Notes under the pieces: model-generated
Database searches by the model: none
Told to the model about the DNA's origin: nothing
Seen by the model: only the letters and a program-made list of their open reading frames with translations
Assembly (NCBI GenBank): GCA_964035575.1
Contig: OZ037836.1
Location: forward strand, 558,001 to 622,000
Length of the DNA stretch: 64,000 bases
From: Rhynchopus sp. YZ270_cl-10
Lineage: Eukaryota > Euglenozoa > Diplonemea > Diplonemida > Diplonemidae
Reading direction: 5' to 3'
In this document: positions 20,570 through 32,109 of the stretch, one piece after another
How positions within the stretch are numbered: the first letter of the stretch is position 1
How the letters are laid out: every line of letters starts with the position of its first letter
Made by a program: the position numbers and the translations under genes

Positions 20570-20855
20570 GTGGAGAAGGTGTGGGGAAAGAAACAACACA
20601 GCACATCTGCTCTCTTTTTCTACGGTGATCCAACATCAGAGGGGTAAAGCCCTCCTTACTGCCTTAGGGTTCAAAGGCACAAAAACGCTTCGAATGAAGA
20701 ACAAGAAATCATCAAATCTTAAAAAGTGCTGATCACGCTAGCGACACGTCCATAACACTCTCCAGGGAGGGGGGTGACTAAGGCACGCACGACTTGTGTG
20801 TAAGGAAAATGATATGGGGTGTTGTGTGGGGATTCTTTTGTGGCGTAAAACGATT
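20570..20855. repeat. Dispersed 5'-flank module, copy 2 (upstream of LRR copy 3)
   Basis: Matches 16534-16820 closely. It starts 63 bp upstream of the LRR copy 3 ATG, so it may hold the promoter or 5' leader of this gene family. Inferred from position only. Confidence 0.75.
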
Positions 20856-21159
20856 AAATAAGATAAAAACGATTGAATAAGTTGAGAGGTAGGTGCGCTT
20901 CTTTGTTAAGATAGCGACTAAAAGAGAGGGGGAAACAAGCGGGGAGGGGGATACGCAGGACACGCGACTTTTCACGAGGGTCTCGAGCATGTTGTCAAAT
21001 ACTATGTGGTCACTGAAAGATAAAATACGTTTGTAGCAATACTAAAGTGAAGCTGCCTGGTCCAGATTCCAAATGACCTCATGCCACACGAATAAATTCT
21101 GCGCATATTTGCTAAGCTCGACGCTCAAAGTGAGTTGGTCTCTCCACAAGGTGAAAAAG

Positions 21160-21475
21160 CTATGAGTTATTACGGTCTTCTTCCAATTCTTGCAGCTTAG
21201 CCATGACCCGACTGACTCGCTGATGTTGTTCCCGCTGGGATTCGGCAATGCGGCTGGCAGCAAGCACAACCTGCACCCCTTCACCAAACGCAGTGTCCTG
21301 CAGACCGGCACGTCCCTCCAGCGCCTGCGTGCCGATGCGCATCTCGACAGACGCAAGCAAGACAGCAAACGCCGTTGCACGCAACCTCCTTTGCCGCCGC
21401 AACGTTCGCCTCGCACGGCACCTCCACTGTCGCAGTCACGCCTGACTCTTCCAGTACAAAGGTCGCATCATATTG
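21160..21475 (-). pseudogene. Fragment of an unidentified coding sequence with a frameshift
   Basis: The minus strand reads GVTATVEVPCEANVAAAKEV in one frame and then, one base shifted, FAVLLASVEMRIGTQALEGR up to a stop at 21160. The composition (Ala, Glu, Gln, Arg; QREQHQRVSRVMAKLQELEE) suggests a coiled-coil tail. There is no ATG start and no known domain. GC content is higher than in the flanks. I regard it as a broken gene remnant. Confidence 0.4.
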
Positions 21476-21567
21476 TTAAGAGGTCTGTTGTGTTTGATGT
21501 GATGGTTGGTGGCGTCACTTCACAATGACAAATAATAACAGTATCCCCAAAAAAAACAAAAGACTAA

Positions 21568-21830
21568 ACGCTTCGAATGAAGAACAAGAAAGCATCAAAT
21601 CTTAAAAAGTGCTGATCACGCTAACGACACGTCCGTAACACTCTCCAGGGAGGGGGCTGACTAAGGCACGCACGACGTGCGTGTAAGGAAAATGATATGG
21701 GGTTTTGTGTGGGATTTTTTTGGCGTAAAACGACCTATTCTGTTTTGTGTGGAGGGAAAGCAAGCACAACACGCAGCAGCAGTTTTCTTTAGGTTCTGCC
21801 CAACACCTTTCTTGACAAAACATAGAGCTG
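21568..21830. repeat. Dispersed 5'-flank module, copy 3 (orphan)
   Basis: Third copy, matching 16654-16920 from gcttcgaatgaagaacaa to tttcttgacaaaa. The first 120 bp present in copies 1 and 2 are missing. It lies near the coding remnant at 21160-21475. Confidence 0.75.
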
Positions 21831-22512
21831 TTATGTGTAGATGCTTGGGAACAGTCGCGCCCCAGGATATAAGTCGCCATTGCTTCTGGAGGATGCAATG
21901 CTGAAGGAAGGATTGTAATTAGATTCTGTGACGCGTAAACCCGCAAACCGCGTAGCAGATTCGGTAAACCCGGAAACCCGTAAACCCTAACTTATTATTT
22001 CATATACAAAATGTACCATGTTTTATAAACGAAAAGTAGGCAAAGAGGGGGCGAAAAATGTACCCTTGCTTTTTTTTGAATGTTTTGCAAAACGTAGAAA
22101 AAGAAACGTAAATGCTTCATGCACAAATTGAAACTTCAGTAACCCTAAATTATTCCGAGACGTAGATTCGGTTGAGCGCAGCCCCGTGGAAGCAGCTCAA
22201 GAAGACGAGAGGTGGAGGTGATGGTGCAGGCAGAAGGGGGTTTTTGATAAATAAATATTTTTTTGTATACAACAGACGAAGCGGAACGCGTACGGTTGTA
22301 AGGAAATAATACAAGCCGAAATGTTTGGGTGTCTTCGGCTCGAATGATTGAAATTGTGTGTGTAGTTCAGACATAAATACTGGCTCTTCTATCTTGTTCT
22401 TTTACTCATTGTTTTCCTTTCATTGCGGGGATGCGTCCAATGAAAATCACTTCGTATAGAAGAGCTCAAGAATGTAGGTTTTATTATTTTTTGAATAGAT
22501 AAAAGCAATAAA
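21831..22512. other. Intergenic region
   Basis: Positions 22255-22385 repeat at 52045-52170 (tatacaacagacgaagcgg). Positions 22430-22490 match 12886-12935. A few gtaaaccc units occur at 21940-21990. No gene is seen. Confidence 0.4.
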
Positions 22513-22537
22513 TTACTTTTTATTTAAAACAGGCAGA

Positions 22538-23011
22538 ATGGGGGCGAAACTGGAGAAGGACCACACACGAGGCGGACCTCGACGTGGTGCGGAAGCCGAC
22601 CATGAAGGAGTCGAAGGGATTCGTCGCAGTGTGCGGATGGCGGCGAAGACACTGCTGCCACCTGGGGAGACGACGTTGCAGGCTGCATGCATTGTGCATT
22701 GCGGAGGGTTCGAAGGGGTGCAGTGGAAAGGGAAGTACACTTCTCGCTGCCGAAGGCGGAGCGGGAGGATCTGGGTGGAGGTGAATGTGCGGTGGTGTTC
22801 GGGGGTTGCGGACAGTAGTTTGGTGTCGTTACTGCAGTATTTTTTGCAGGATTGTGGCGCGTTTCCTTTTGAAACAAAAGGATATTTGAGGACATCTGTG
22901 AATTTTGAAGTAGTCAAAGCAAAAAGTAAAAATTATCTTTTTTTTTTTTTTTTTTGTTATTTTTTTGTTTTTGAAAACTTCGAGAAAAAAAAAATCACGT
23001 GTAACAACTAA
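22538..23011 (+). CDS. Hypothetical ORF, possibly a gene remnant
   Basis: 157 codons from an ATG. Residues 1-125 have coding-like composition (for example VADSSLVSLLQYFLQDCGAF), and the last 30 are translated from a poly-T tract and are probably spurious. No domain is recognised, and a competing frame is open on the opposite strand. Region 22530-22900 is GC-richer than its surroundings. Low certainty about strand and reality. Confidence 0.25.
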   Translation: MGAKLEKDHTRGGPRRGAEADHEGVEGIRRSVRMAAKTLLPPGETTLQAACIVHCGGFEGVQWKGKYTSRCRRRSGRIWVEVNVRWCSGVADSSLVSLLQYFLQDCGAFPFETKGYLRTSVNFEVVKAKSKNYLFFFFFCYFFVFENFEKKKITCNN

Positions 23012-23249
23012 ATAGCAACCTCCACGCCAACCCTCCTCGAAAAAGAAAAGAACAAGCGGCCCATCCCTTTTTTTTTGCAAAAGGTAGCAGGGTTTTATCT
23101 TGAAAAAGCATTTAAAATTCTACCCGGTCTACCCGGTCTGGCAAAAAAGTGGTCAAAAAAAAAATTTCGCCTCCGGCGAAAATGTCCCGGTAAACCGTTA
23201 AAACTGCTGCATTCACTCGTATATTGCATATCATCTCACGTTCCCCACC
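23012..23249. other. Short noncoding stretch
   Basis: It contains acccggtctacccggtctgg at 23122-23141, similar to units at 24392-24424. Nothing else recognised. Confidence 0.3.
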
Positions 23250-23257
23250 TTTGCGAG

Positions 23258-23958
23258 CAGGGTCCTCAAGGGGGTGCAAAAAAATTTTTTTGCACCCAAA
23301 AAAAAAAAAAAAAGAAAAGTCGGGGGGTGCAAAAAATATTTTTGCACCCCCCCAAAAAAAAAAAAAAGTTTTTTTGGGGCGAAAAAAAATTTTTGAGGGG
23401 GGATTTCAGGCTTCAGCAGGGATTCTCTGGCTTTTCGTCAGCACCACAACAGACACAGCCAAGCACCACTAGGTGGCTGTCACACTCACAATGTGTGAAA
23501 GTGGTGCCAGGGATGCTCCCTGCGATTGTCGCCACCTTTAGCAGTCCAGGAAAGCAAGCGAAGTGATTATGTGGAAGTGGATTTCGTTTTATGCATGGGT
23601 ACTGAGTGTAATTTTCCGCTCGCTGCGCTCGCGGAGGTACACCTTAAATTTTTTTTCCGCTCGCTTCGCTCGCGGAAAGACACCCAATGTGAAATAAAAA
23701 AACGGGCGCAGGAAAATTTTTTTGAGCCTCCCACGATTTCACAAAAACCCAAAAAAATAGCGTCAGGCCCTGGTTTCCCCATTTTCCCGTGAATTTTCAC
23801 ACCTCTTCCAACTTTGTCAGGGAGGAGCGCGCGCGAAGCGCGCGCGACGACCGCTTGTGTGGGGAGAAAGCTCGGAATGGACTTTTCTGAAGGGTTTTGT
23901 ACAGAAAAATTTTTGCACCCCCAAAATTCCCAGAGAGGGGTGCAGGCTGAGGACCCTG
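23258..23958. mobile_element. 701-bp hAT-type MITE
   Basis: The ends CAGGGTCCTCA and TGAGGACCCTG are flanked by a perfect 8-bp target duplication TTTGCGAG (23250-23257 and 23959-23966). Subterminal ggggtgcaaaaa units occur on both sides. It carries two GCTCGC palindromes (23612, 23655) and a block gacgaccgctt..gggg.gaaagctcggaatg at 23845-23880 shared with the element at 37383-38164. No transposase. CAGGG termini and 8-bp duplications are hallmarks of hAT elements. Confidence 0.9.
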
Positions 23959-24062
23959 TTTGCGAGTTGGAATAAGCAAAAAAATCATGTCAGGTCGGTA
24001 GCGTGCGGACGTTTCCTCGTGTAGACATCTACAAAAAGAAACGGCAGTCATGGCACCCAAAG

Positions 24063-24310
24063 GTTCCTGGCGAAGCCACGGTACGCAACATTTCTAAAAA
24101 TTGCGCATAAAATTGCATATTTTTACAGCCAAACTATGTCATGGGTAGGGTGGCTTGCAATCTTGCGCCGCAGGCGCACGGTACGCTACTTTTATTATTT
24201 CGCCATGCTGCATGCTTCCTTTTCCTTCGGCGTTTGACCAATTGGGTCGCGTTCTGGCTGTGACGGGGTCACTTTGTTCATGAGGCCAGTTCTGGTCACT
24301 CTTAGAGGTT
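24063..24310 (+). repeat. Dispersed repeat A, full copy
   Basis: Matches 10595-10830. At 24205-24222 it keeps the uninterrupted site tttcgccatgctgcatgc, which is split by a hAT-type element at 43619-44313. Confidence 0.8.
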
Positions 24311-25475
24311 TGTGTGAGGTACCCCCAAGATATATCATTTTGGTTTTTTTTTTGGCCTGGCCGGGTGGTTATTTTTTTTTTTCCCCCAGACCGGGTAAAT
24401 ATTTTTTTTTTTATTTTACCCGGTCTAGGGACCACTAACATATAAGGAGATAAAACCCTGAAGGTAGTCAGGCCAGGGAGCCACCCAACCAGGCTCAACT
24501 GCCACATAGGGGGGGGAGATGTGTGCTGTCTGTGTAGTCCCCTCAAAACAAGAACAGGGAAACTGTCCCCCACTGCCTTGAGCGGTGTGGAACCCCGCCA
24601 CGTAGAACAACAAGTAAGCGTGGTATGAGGCAGTATCAGGGTCATGTGCCAGCACCCGCGGCAGCACTAAACCCGCCTACAATGTAGGTAATCGTAAAAA
24701 AAAAAAAAAAAGGTACTGCGTGCTTATTCAGGGTAATTCTTCTGGTTCTCCCTTCTTCGTTTTGTTTTAACTTAGAGATCTGTGTGTCAGACATTATGCA
24801 TTAGTTTGTTTTGCTTTCTTCTTTTTTTCCGTTTTTTTTTTTTTTCATTTTGTATTTTTTTTTTTTTTTGAAAAAGTGACAACGTGTAGACACCACTAAC
24901 TCCACAACAGCCAACCATCTCTCCCCATCTCTTGTTTCCTGGACACCGCTACCCCTCCCGCCTCCACTCGGTCAGGTACCGAATGAGGCTCCGTGGATGC
25001 CCGGATGAGATAGGTCTGGCTTCTTCAGGCTTCATCCCCATGTCACAGAGTGTGCCATGGGGAGCCAAGGCTATAGGTGAAGAGCACAGAAGAACATTCT
25101 TGCAAAGCAGCGTTACTTTCAAAAGGAAAGCCAAAACTACTATCAATGCGGGAAGTACGCCACGTACCCTTTTTCCGTATTATTTTTTCCACATCAAGTT
25201 CGTGACCCCCCCCAAAAAAAAGGGAGGAAAAAAACGTACGTACCATGATTTCCATGATTTACATGGTTGACGTAAAACTTCATTTTTTGGTTTGGTTTTG
25301 TTATACTATTCTGCGTACAACCGTGTATGGGGAGGGGTGTGTGTGGAAAGTGATGGGTAACTTACCAAAGGGTAACATAAAAGGGATGGGTAACAACTGT
25401 GAAGCACAGCACATGACACCTACACTGTAAAAGAGATAAACTGAAACGGATTTTTTTTTATTTATTTTTTTGATA
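24311..25475. other. Intergenic region with homopolymer tracts
   Basis: An 80-codon open frame (24425-24667, minus, no ATG) reads DTASYHAYLLFYVAGFHTAQ and could be a gene fragment, but no family is recognised. Positions 24866-24905 carry a weak copy of the gtgtagacacc motif. Long T tracts lie at 24831-24870. Confidence 0.35.
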
Positions 25476-25539
25476 AATTTAGGCTGATTGACGTCGGGCT
25501 GGTTTGCCCATTTTGTCACTTTTTACCACCGATTTAAAC

Positions 25540-25790
25540 GGATCACCACCGATCGCGATCGATCAGCACCGATCACCACCGACCACCACCGCTCACCCAC
25601 CGATTGCACCGACCACATCGATTTACGCACCGATCACCACCGATCACCGGCGATCACCATCGACCACCACCGATCAGTACCGATCACCATCGATCACCAC
25701 CGATCACCATCGATCACCGTCGATCACCACCGATCACCACCGATCACCACCGATCACCACCGATCACCGTCGATCACCACCGAACACTGG
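25540..25790 (+). repeat. CGATCACCAC minisatellite, left array
   Basis: About 24 imperfect decamers such as cgatcaccac, cgatcaccat and cgatcaccgt. The long plus-strand frames here are repeat artefacts. Confidence 0.95.
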
Positions 25791-26247
25791 GAAAGTTTCT
25801 TCGTCAGTTTTTGGGTATAACCGTGTATATGACGTAATTTTAGGTGGTCAGAAGTGGAGACTGACCCCCATGTCCAGGTCATAGAAATGCCCTTTGAGGC
25901 CATTGCCGAAGGAATATGGTACTTTTGATCACCGCAGATTATGTACTGACCAAAAAATCCATACAAAACCCAAAAAAACACCAAAATCATGTAAAAACTG
26001 ACTCATGCATTTTAGGTCAAAAATACTCATTTCTCAGCGCAAATTGACCCCATCAGAGCACCCACAGATTCCTGAGAGCCAAAATCAATTTCCCCCCTAC
26101 CCGATTTTTTGCGGGCAAAAATTGGCGGAAAAATATTTTGGGACAAACTCCTGGTTCAACCGATTCACAACTGGTGCACAAATCTGACCTGTACCTCGAG
26201 GTCATTTTGACTTCGATTTTTTTCTCAGGGTCTTCTAACATATGGGG

Positions 26248-26671
26248 TACTGTACTGTACTGTACTGTACTGTACTGTACTGTACTGTACTGTACTGTAC
26301 TGTACTGTACTGTACTGTACTGTACTGTACTGTACTGTACTGTACTGTACTGTACTGTACTGTACTGTACTGTACTGTACTGTACTGTACTGTACTGTAC
26401 TGTACTGTACTGTACTGTACTGTACTGTACTGTACTGTACTGTACTGTACTGTACTGTACTGTACTGTACTGTACTGTACTGTACTGTACTGTACTGTAC
26501 TGTACTGTACTGTACTGTACTGTACTGTACTGTACTGTACTGTACTGTACTGTACTGTACTGTACTGTACTGTACTGTACTGTACTGTACTGTACTGTAC
26601 TGTACTGTACTGTACTGTACTGTACTGTACTGTACTGTACTGTACTGTACTGTACTGTACTGTACTGTACT
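26248..26671. repeat. (TACTG)n pentanucleotide satellite, about 85 units
   Basis: A perfect uninterrupted tract of the pentamer tactg for about 424 bp. Because the unit is 5 bp and stop-free, all frames on both strands are open; these frames are not genes. The absence of any substitution suggests recent expansion or assembly limits. Confidence 0.98.
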
Positions 26672-26690
26672 CCCAATCCCCTGTGGAGAC

Positions 26691-26818
26691 TGTGTATACT
26701 GTGTATACTGTGTATACTGTGTATACTGTGTATACTGTGTATACTGTGTATACTGTGTATACTGTGTATACTGTGTATACTGTGTATACTGTGTATACTG
26801 TGTATACTGTGTATACTG
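26691..26818. repeat. (TGTGTATAC)n nonamer array, about 14 units
   Basis: A perfect tandem nonamer directly after the pentamer satellite, separated by tcccaatcccctgtggagac. Confidence 0.97.
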
Positions 26819-27237
26819 AGGAAATTGACCAAAAACGAGAACTTGTCCATTTCGGCAAATTGGCCCCACCACTGGCCGGACGGATTCTGGAAATGCAAAT
26901 GCCGGCATTTAAAAGCTCGCCAAGGAAAAAAAACAATTTTTTCCCAACACCTCTTCCCCCCCCGTATCGGCATGACAACTGGTAGAAACACGGGGAATCG
27001 GTTAAGGCGCTACACCAAAAAATCACGAAATATTTTTTCAACGGAGATTCACGTACATAACTAAATTTGGCCCAAAGTGTCAAAAGTGGGCCTCCAATGT
27101 CGCATTGGACTCATTTCATGGCGATACTGGCCATGTGTGATGGTTATCTCACTTTTTGAAATTTTCATCACATACAAACCTAACACCTGAGAGACAAGCT
27201 CGTGGGTGCTCTATACGGTAATAGCTACCCATTTCTA

Positions 27238-27585
27238 GCGATTACCACCGATCACGCACCGATCACCACCGATCAGCACCGCTCACACACCGATCACCAT
27301 CGATTACCATCGATCACCATCGATTACCATCGATCACCACCGATCACCACCGATCACCACCGATCACCATCGATCACCGTCAATCACCGTCGACCACCAT
27401 CGATCACCACCGACCACCGTCGACCACCACCGACCACTCACCGATCACCACCGATCACCATCGATCACCATCGATCACCATCGATCACCGGCGATCACCG
27501 GCGATCACCACCGATCAGCACCGACCACGCACCGATCACCATCGATCACCACCGATCACCACCGATCAGCACCGGCCAAGCCCGG
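27238..27585 (+). repeat. CGATCACCAC minisatellite, right array
   Basis: About 34 imperfect decamers, same strand orientation and variants as the left array, ending at the right terminus of the element. Confidence 0.95.
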
Positions 27586-27603
27586 CGTCAATCAGCCTAA
27601 AAT

Positions 27604-28512
27604 TGTTGGAGTAGTGCAGTTGCCTCGGTTGTGTTGCCACAGTTGTGCAATCTCCACTGTTTTTTGAGGATTTGGACGAGGGAAAAAAAAAAAACGTAAA
27701 CGACGGTTCGTTGGGATGAATGCGGAGTGTAACCACATCAAAGCATCAAAGGGGAAACATTAAGAAACATGAGTTATGCCAATGAACGACAAGAACTGAT
27801 ACATAACGCAGTTTGTGGAGAGGGAGAGAGGGGCGTCTTAGGACGAGGGAAGGAGAGGAGGAAAATAATAAAACTTGAAAATACCGCAAAACTGGGATGG
27901 TGGTCCTGACAAAAAAAAAAACCCCCCTGTTTTGCGAGATTCGTGAAGGGTTTGCGCAAAAGGTTTCATGCGGGTTCGTGCCGCTTGTAGAATTTTTGTT
28001 TTAAAATACATTTTTCACTTTTGTGACCAAAAATTTTTCCTAAGCAATTTTTGCCTACAAAAGATCAGCTTTTTAATTTCGGAGCCTGTTGTGAATGGGT
28101 CACTTTACGCTGAGAAATGAGTATTTTTTAAAAAAATCCCGAATCCATTTTGAGGGTTGTTTTGCGGAAATCGTGGAATAAACGCAAAAAGCTGAAGATA
28201 CATCTTTCGATAAGAAACGTTGTAAATTATTTCGCATCCACTTTGCCGTTTGGATAAAGAACAACCAGAGACGAAAGGGGGTTTGGGGGGGAAGAGTTTA
28301 ATTCTCGAACGCATCCCCACACTCAGTCACACATAGAAAAGGTGCAGAAACGTCACAAAGAATAATATAAAAATACAACCAACGACCATGCATCTCAAAA
28401 CACCAAGACAATAATAAAACATACGCTGACTTGAAATAACAGAACCAGACGAGGTGTGCCCTTTCCACATGACTGTAGAACGGCGGTTTTTTTACTTTCT
28501 TTTTTTCTTTCT
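27604..28512. other. Intergenic region
   Basis: 28088-28125 repeats, inverted, the ctcatttctcagcg segment at 26028-26050. 28219-28328 matches 12548-12655. No gene is seen. Confidence 0.4.
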
Positions 28513-28522
28513 AGTGTCAGGG

Positions 28523-29436
28523 CAGGGGAGTTTAAAAGTTTGGATTTTTTTCAAAAAAATCGGTTTGAGGTAAAAAATCGGTTTGGGCAAAAAAAAGCGA
28601 ATTCCGAGCTTTCTCGCCCCCCCACGGGCCCCACCCCCCACCCTTCATCCCTTAACAACTTTTTTCGATTATGTTCCTTTTTAAAAAATTTTCTTACAAA
28701 AAGTGAATTTTTGAGGCGGGTTGTAAATAGCAAGAATTTAGTTTTGCTGATCATTAACGCTCCGTCTTGATGGTGGTTGATGTAAGCAAAGATCTGAACA
28801 GAAACGAACAGGCGCCCACGAACGCATCCAACACAACGCAACCGATCCGAATGCATCGAACGGAACCCAAGCAACGCAACGAGTGGTTACAAACCGCAGC
28901 CCACCTTCGGTACCCCGCAAGTGCGTTTCCGGCGTCACGTACACGGGTCTGGTGGTTTTCGGTGAATAACGCCCGTTTTGCCTTAAGGAACGCACGTTTC
29001 TAAAGCGTTTCCCACGTAAACTCGCGACACGAAAATAGGAATTAAAAACAAATCTCTCAGAGAACTGTTTTCTAAATACCTCATTTTTTGGCCCAATCTT
29101 TCCAAGTACGTACGTATGGGGGGGGTGTAGCAAAAGCAACCTTAAAAACCTTACACAGAGTGTTAAGGAATTTTTGAGGGATGGGGTTATCCCAGGGCCT
29201 CACTTCCCCCTTCCTCTCTCACTCATGTTTGGCTTCTCCGAACTCCGTCCGTCAAATGGTGGGGTCACATTTTCTGCAAAAACAGGATTTTTCTGGCCAG
29301 GAACCCTGTTACGAGGAAAAATTTTTTTTTTCAAAAATCCAGATTTTCCATAGCTTTTTTTTTTTTTTTTTTCAAAATCCTCAAACCGAATTTTTCGGTT
29401 TTTGAAACCGGTAAACCGATATTTTAAACTCCCCTG
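28523..29436. mobile_element. 914-bp hAT-type MITE nested in the left end of the larger element
   Basis: The ends CAGGGGAGTTTAAAA and TTTTAAACTCCCCTG are flanked by a perfect 8-bp duplication TGTCAGGG (28515-28522 and 29437-29444). The duplicated target includes the first five bases of the larger element, which shows the order of insertion. A copy of the shared internal block lies at 29230-29290. No coding sequence. Confidence 0.92.
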
Positions 29437-30229
29437 TGTCAGGGTTTCCGCCAGGATTTTGGGTTTCAGGAATTGGGGGGGACCATCAAAAAGACCCCCC
29501 CAAAAAATTTTTTCTCCCCGCAAAAGCGGTCGTCGCGCGCTTCGCGCGCGCCTCCCTGCAGGCCACAGAGTGGAGAGGCGAAGGGTGCACCAGGTTAGAT
29601 AGCAGCCATGTCAAGCTTTACAGCTGTGTTGTCTGGTAGAGGTGGTTCGTTTGGAGGTCGGGGGTGGAAGTTAACAAGGTAAGGGGTCTTGTGAGAGTGG
29701 AGGGTGATGGTGTTTGCTTTTTCTATTGTATGGCGCTACAGTCATTACAGTGCTGCAGTGGGAACATGTAATAACTACCCGTCGCTTGCACCGAAGCCTC
29801 CTTAGAAAAAGGGGCAATGCACGGAAGTATCGATGGAAGTATATCAATATCACATAGCTAGCAACACAGCGCCGCAGGCGCACGGTACGCTACTTTTACC
29901 TTTTTAAAAAAGATTGCACCACCCCCTTTTTTCTTCCACTTCTTCTGGCACAGCGAGCCAAATGCTCTGCACGGTGGGGTCGCATGACCACGGGGGGTCA
30001 TCTACAACCTCCAAAACCCCATTTTTCTTGGGGGGGACCATGGTCCCCCAGTGTTCCTAATTTTGCGTTTAAAACGTTTAAAACGTTTTAAACGTTTTAA
30101 ATTATTTAAAACGCGTTTTAAACGTTTTAAACGTTTAAAACTCGAATAAAAAACGGGTGACAGTTCTGCACAAAAAAACGTAAAAAAAGTGGGGGGAATT
30201 TTTCGAATTTTTTTTTTCTGTATCAAAAA

Positions 30230-30640
30230 TCATAGTTTTGGTGCATCTGGGGTCAATTTAGCCTGGTTTTTCTTGGTTTCTCCTGCTAACTTGTTTCCTG
30301 TACGGTACCCTAATGAGTGCGCTAAAACCTGGCTGATCAAGCGCTTGGTGCCAGCATTTGATGTGTCAAAAATTCCCAGCGGGTTCCAGATGGGTAACAG
30401 GGTACTTAAGGCTGAGTATGACAGGGTCATGGTTCCTGTGAGAGCAGCCCTAGCAAAGAGCCTGCACATCTCGGTATACGTTGATGGCTGGAAGGCGCAC
30501 AACGACGAGAAGGTGTTCACCCTTGTCGCGAGGGTGCGGATGCCCGCCCTGTAAGCACAAAAGTTTTGGAGGAGGACTTGCACAATGCGGAGGAGATCTG
30601 CACGCACCTGCATGAGAAAAAGATAAGTTGAGTGGGCTAG
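30230..30640 (+). pseudogene. hAT transposase fragment
   Basis: The frame 30230-30554 encodes VRYPNECAKTWLIKRLVPAF followed by about 40 residues and SVYVDGWKAHNDEKVFTLVA. This is the N-terminal part of the hAT catalytic region, where the Asp in S-x-x-x-D-G-W is the first catalytic acidic residue. A stop falls at 30552-30554; the reading continues in another frame as VLEEDLHNAEEICTHLHEKK and then breaks again. The fragment matches the termini of its host element. Inactive. Confidence 0.75.
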
Positions 30641-30989
30641 TGTGTGATGGGGACACCATGGGACACCACTGTGTCTTCTCTGTCCACAACAGCAGCGGCG
30701 GACGACCTGGAGAAGTTCATGCGGGTGGAGGACTCCCCTGGTAGAGCTGCTGCGATATCGACTAAGCTACCTGCAGGCGACAGCTGGCTTGCCGGAGCGA
30801 TAGAGACTGTGGAGGAGACGGGAGCCTATCGCCACAGCGTACGCGCACCCTTACTGGACCACGACCCCGTGTCACCGTGGGAGTGGGATCGTACGCTGAA
30901 TGACGTGCTGATCACCAGAAATACCGGGTGTCAGCAAGAGTGACTCTGCAAGCAGCGAAGAGAACCGGCAAAGGACGGAACTGGCTCTT

Positions 30990-31215
30990 GCGGCTCTGCC
31001 ACCCCACACGGGACGCGTCTACACAGACAGATCCTTGCACACGGTAAACAGAACACTACGCGCTTCACTGACTACCAGATCAGCGCACCCCCAAGGAGGA
31101 GTGGGGGCCATCTTCTACCACAACGACGGCTCCACTACACCAAAGGGGGCACACCAAGCATCCAGTGGCGCAGGCACACTCTGCTCGGCCTATCAGGCAG
31201 AGCTGGTGGCACCTT
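30990..31215 (+). pseudogene. Retroelement RNase H domain fragment
   Basis: The plus strand reads ALAALPPHTGRVYTDRSLHT, then GGVGAIFYHNDGSTTPKGAH and CSAYQAELVA before a stop. YTD(G)S, GGVGAIFY and QAEL are the conserved blocks of type I RNase H domains in non-LTR retrotransposons; the canonical G after YTD is R here. No reverse transcriptase is seen upstream. A hairpin with a perfect 13-bp stem (gtaattagacacc) follows at 31215-31246. Confidence 0.7.
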
Positions 31216-31404
31216 GTAATTAGACACCATGCGGTGTCTAATTACACCGTGCCTGCTGCCACTGAAAAGTTCAGCAAAGAGGAAAATACCACATTTTTTC
31301 GCAAAGACATTTTTTTTTGCCTGTAAAAAAAAAAAAAAAAAATTTTTTTTTTTTGCCTGAAAAGCCAAAATTCACCACCGTTTTTTATTCGAGTTTAATA
31401 ACTA

Positions 31405-31573
31405 TTTATTCACCTCCTTTTAGCGGGGTTTTATTTTGCGATAACTTCACGCATTTTTTTCCCAGGCGAGGGCTACTTAATTTGCCGAGCGAAGCGAGGC
31501 AAATTGAGTGCACGAGCCTGGGAAAAAAATAAGTGAAGTATCGCAAAATAATCCGCTAAAAGGAGGTGAATAC
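31405..31573. repeat. Long imperfect palindrome, 169 bp
   Basis: tattcacctccttttagcgg pairs with ccgctaaaaggaggtgaata; further in, gcgataacttcac, ttttttcccaggc and aatttgcc pair with their complements around a gagcgaagcgag centre. Confidence 0.9.
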
Positions 31574-32109
31574 GTAATTTTATTTCACGGGAAATAAAGT
31601 ATACGAAAGGATTTGGCACTTTTAGCGGGACTCATTTATTGTGCAATAACTAACGAGTATGTGTCCCTCCAGGTAGCTCTCATTACCCCCCCGCTAGCTT
31701 TTGCTCGCTGGGAACCTGCAAAAAACTGGTGAACTGGGCCCATACCCTGGTATGTGGGGTGGGATACGCATTTTCGGGGTGGCAGAACCATGTGTGAGCC
31801 ACAGGGTGGTGCACGTGTGACCCCATGCAGTACCACGCAACCCACGTTTTTACACACACAACAACGGCATTTTGCGCGTAGCGCGTACAGTATGTAGCCT
31901 AAAAAGCCCACACCACGTGTACGCATAGCGCGTAGCGTAGCGTGTGGTCGGGTTTGGAAAGCTGCCTCAACGGTACACAAAGCTACATCCCGACCTCTCG
32001 CCACCTCAGTGTCCCCTCGGGTGCGGGAGGTCGGGAAATGGCTGTCGTGCAAGAGCGAGACACATTCAGAAGATCCCCGCCCATCACAGAATATCATGCC
32101 AGCCACCAC

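Larger units (their letters stand above)
25479..27600. mobile_element. 2.1-kb element with inverted ends and four tandem arrays
   Basis: TTAGGCTGATTGACGTCGGG at the left is inverted at the right end (27575-27600, one substitution), with possible 3-bp duplication AAT at 25476-25478 and 27601-27603. Inside each end is an array of cgatcaccac decamers (25540-25790 and 27238-27585), both in the same orientation. The middle holds a pentamer array, a nonamer array and one copy of the shared internal block (26835-26917). No transposase is recognisable. The class of element is unknown. Confidence 0.7.

Noticed and set aside
25540-25790. Telomeric or centromeric satellite
   Set aside because: The decamer is not a telomere-type repeat and the array ends within an element bounded by inverted repeats.
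26053-27083. Long open frames in all phases on both strands, 226-312 codons
   Set aside because: They are produced by the stop-free (TACTG)n and (TGTGTATAC)n satellites and have no protein-like composition.
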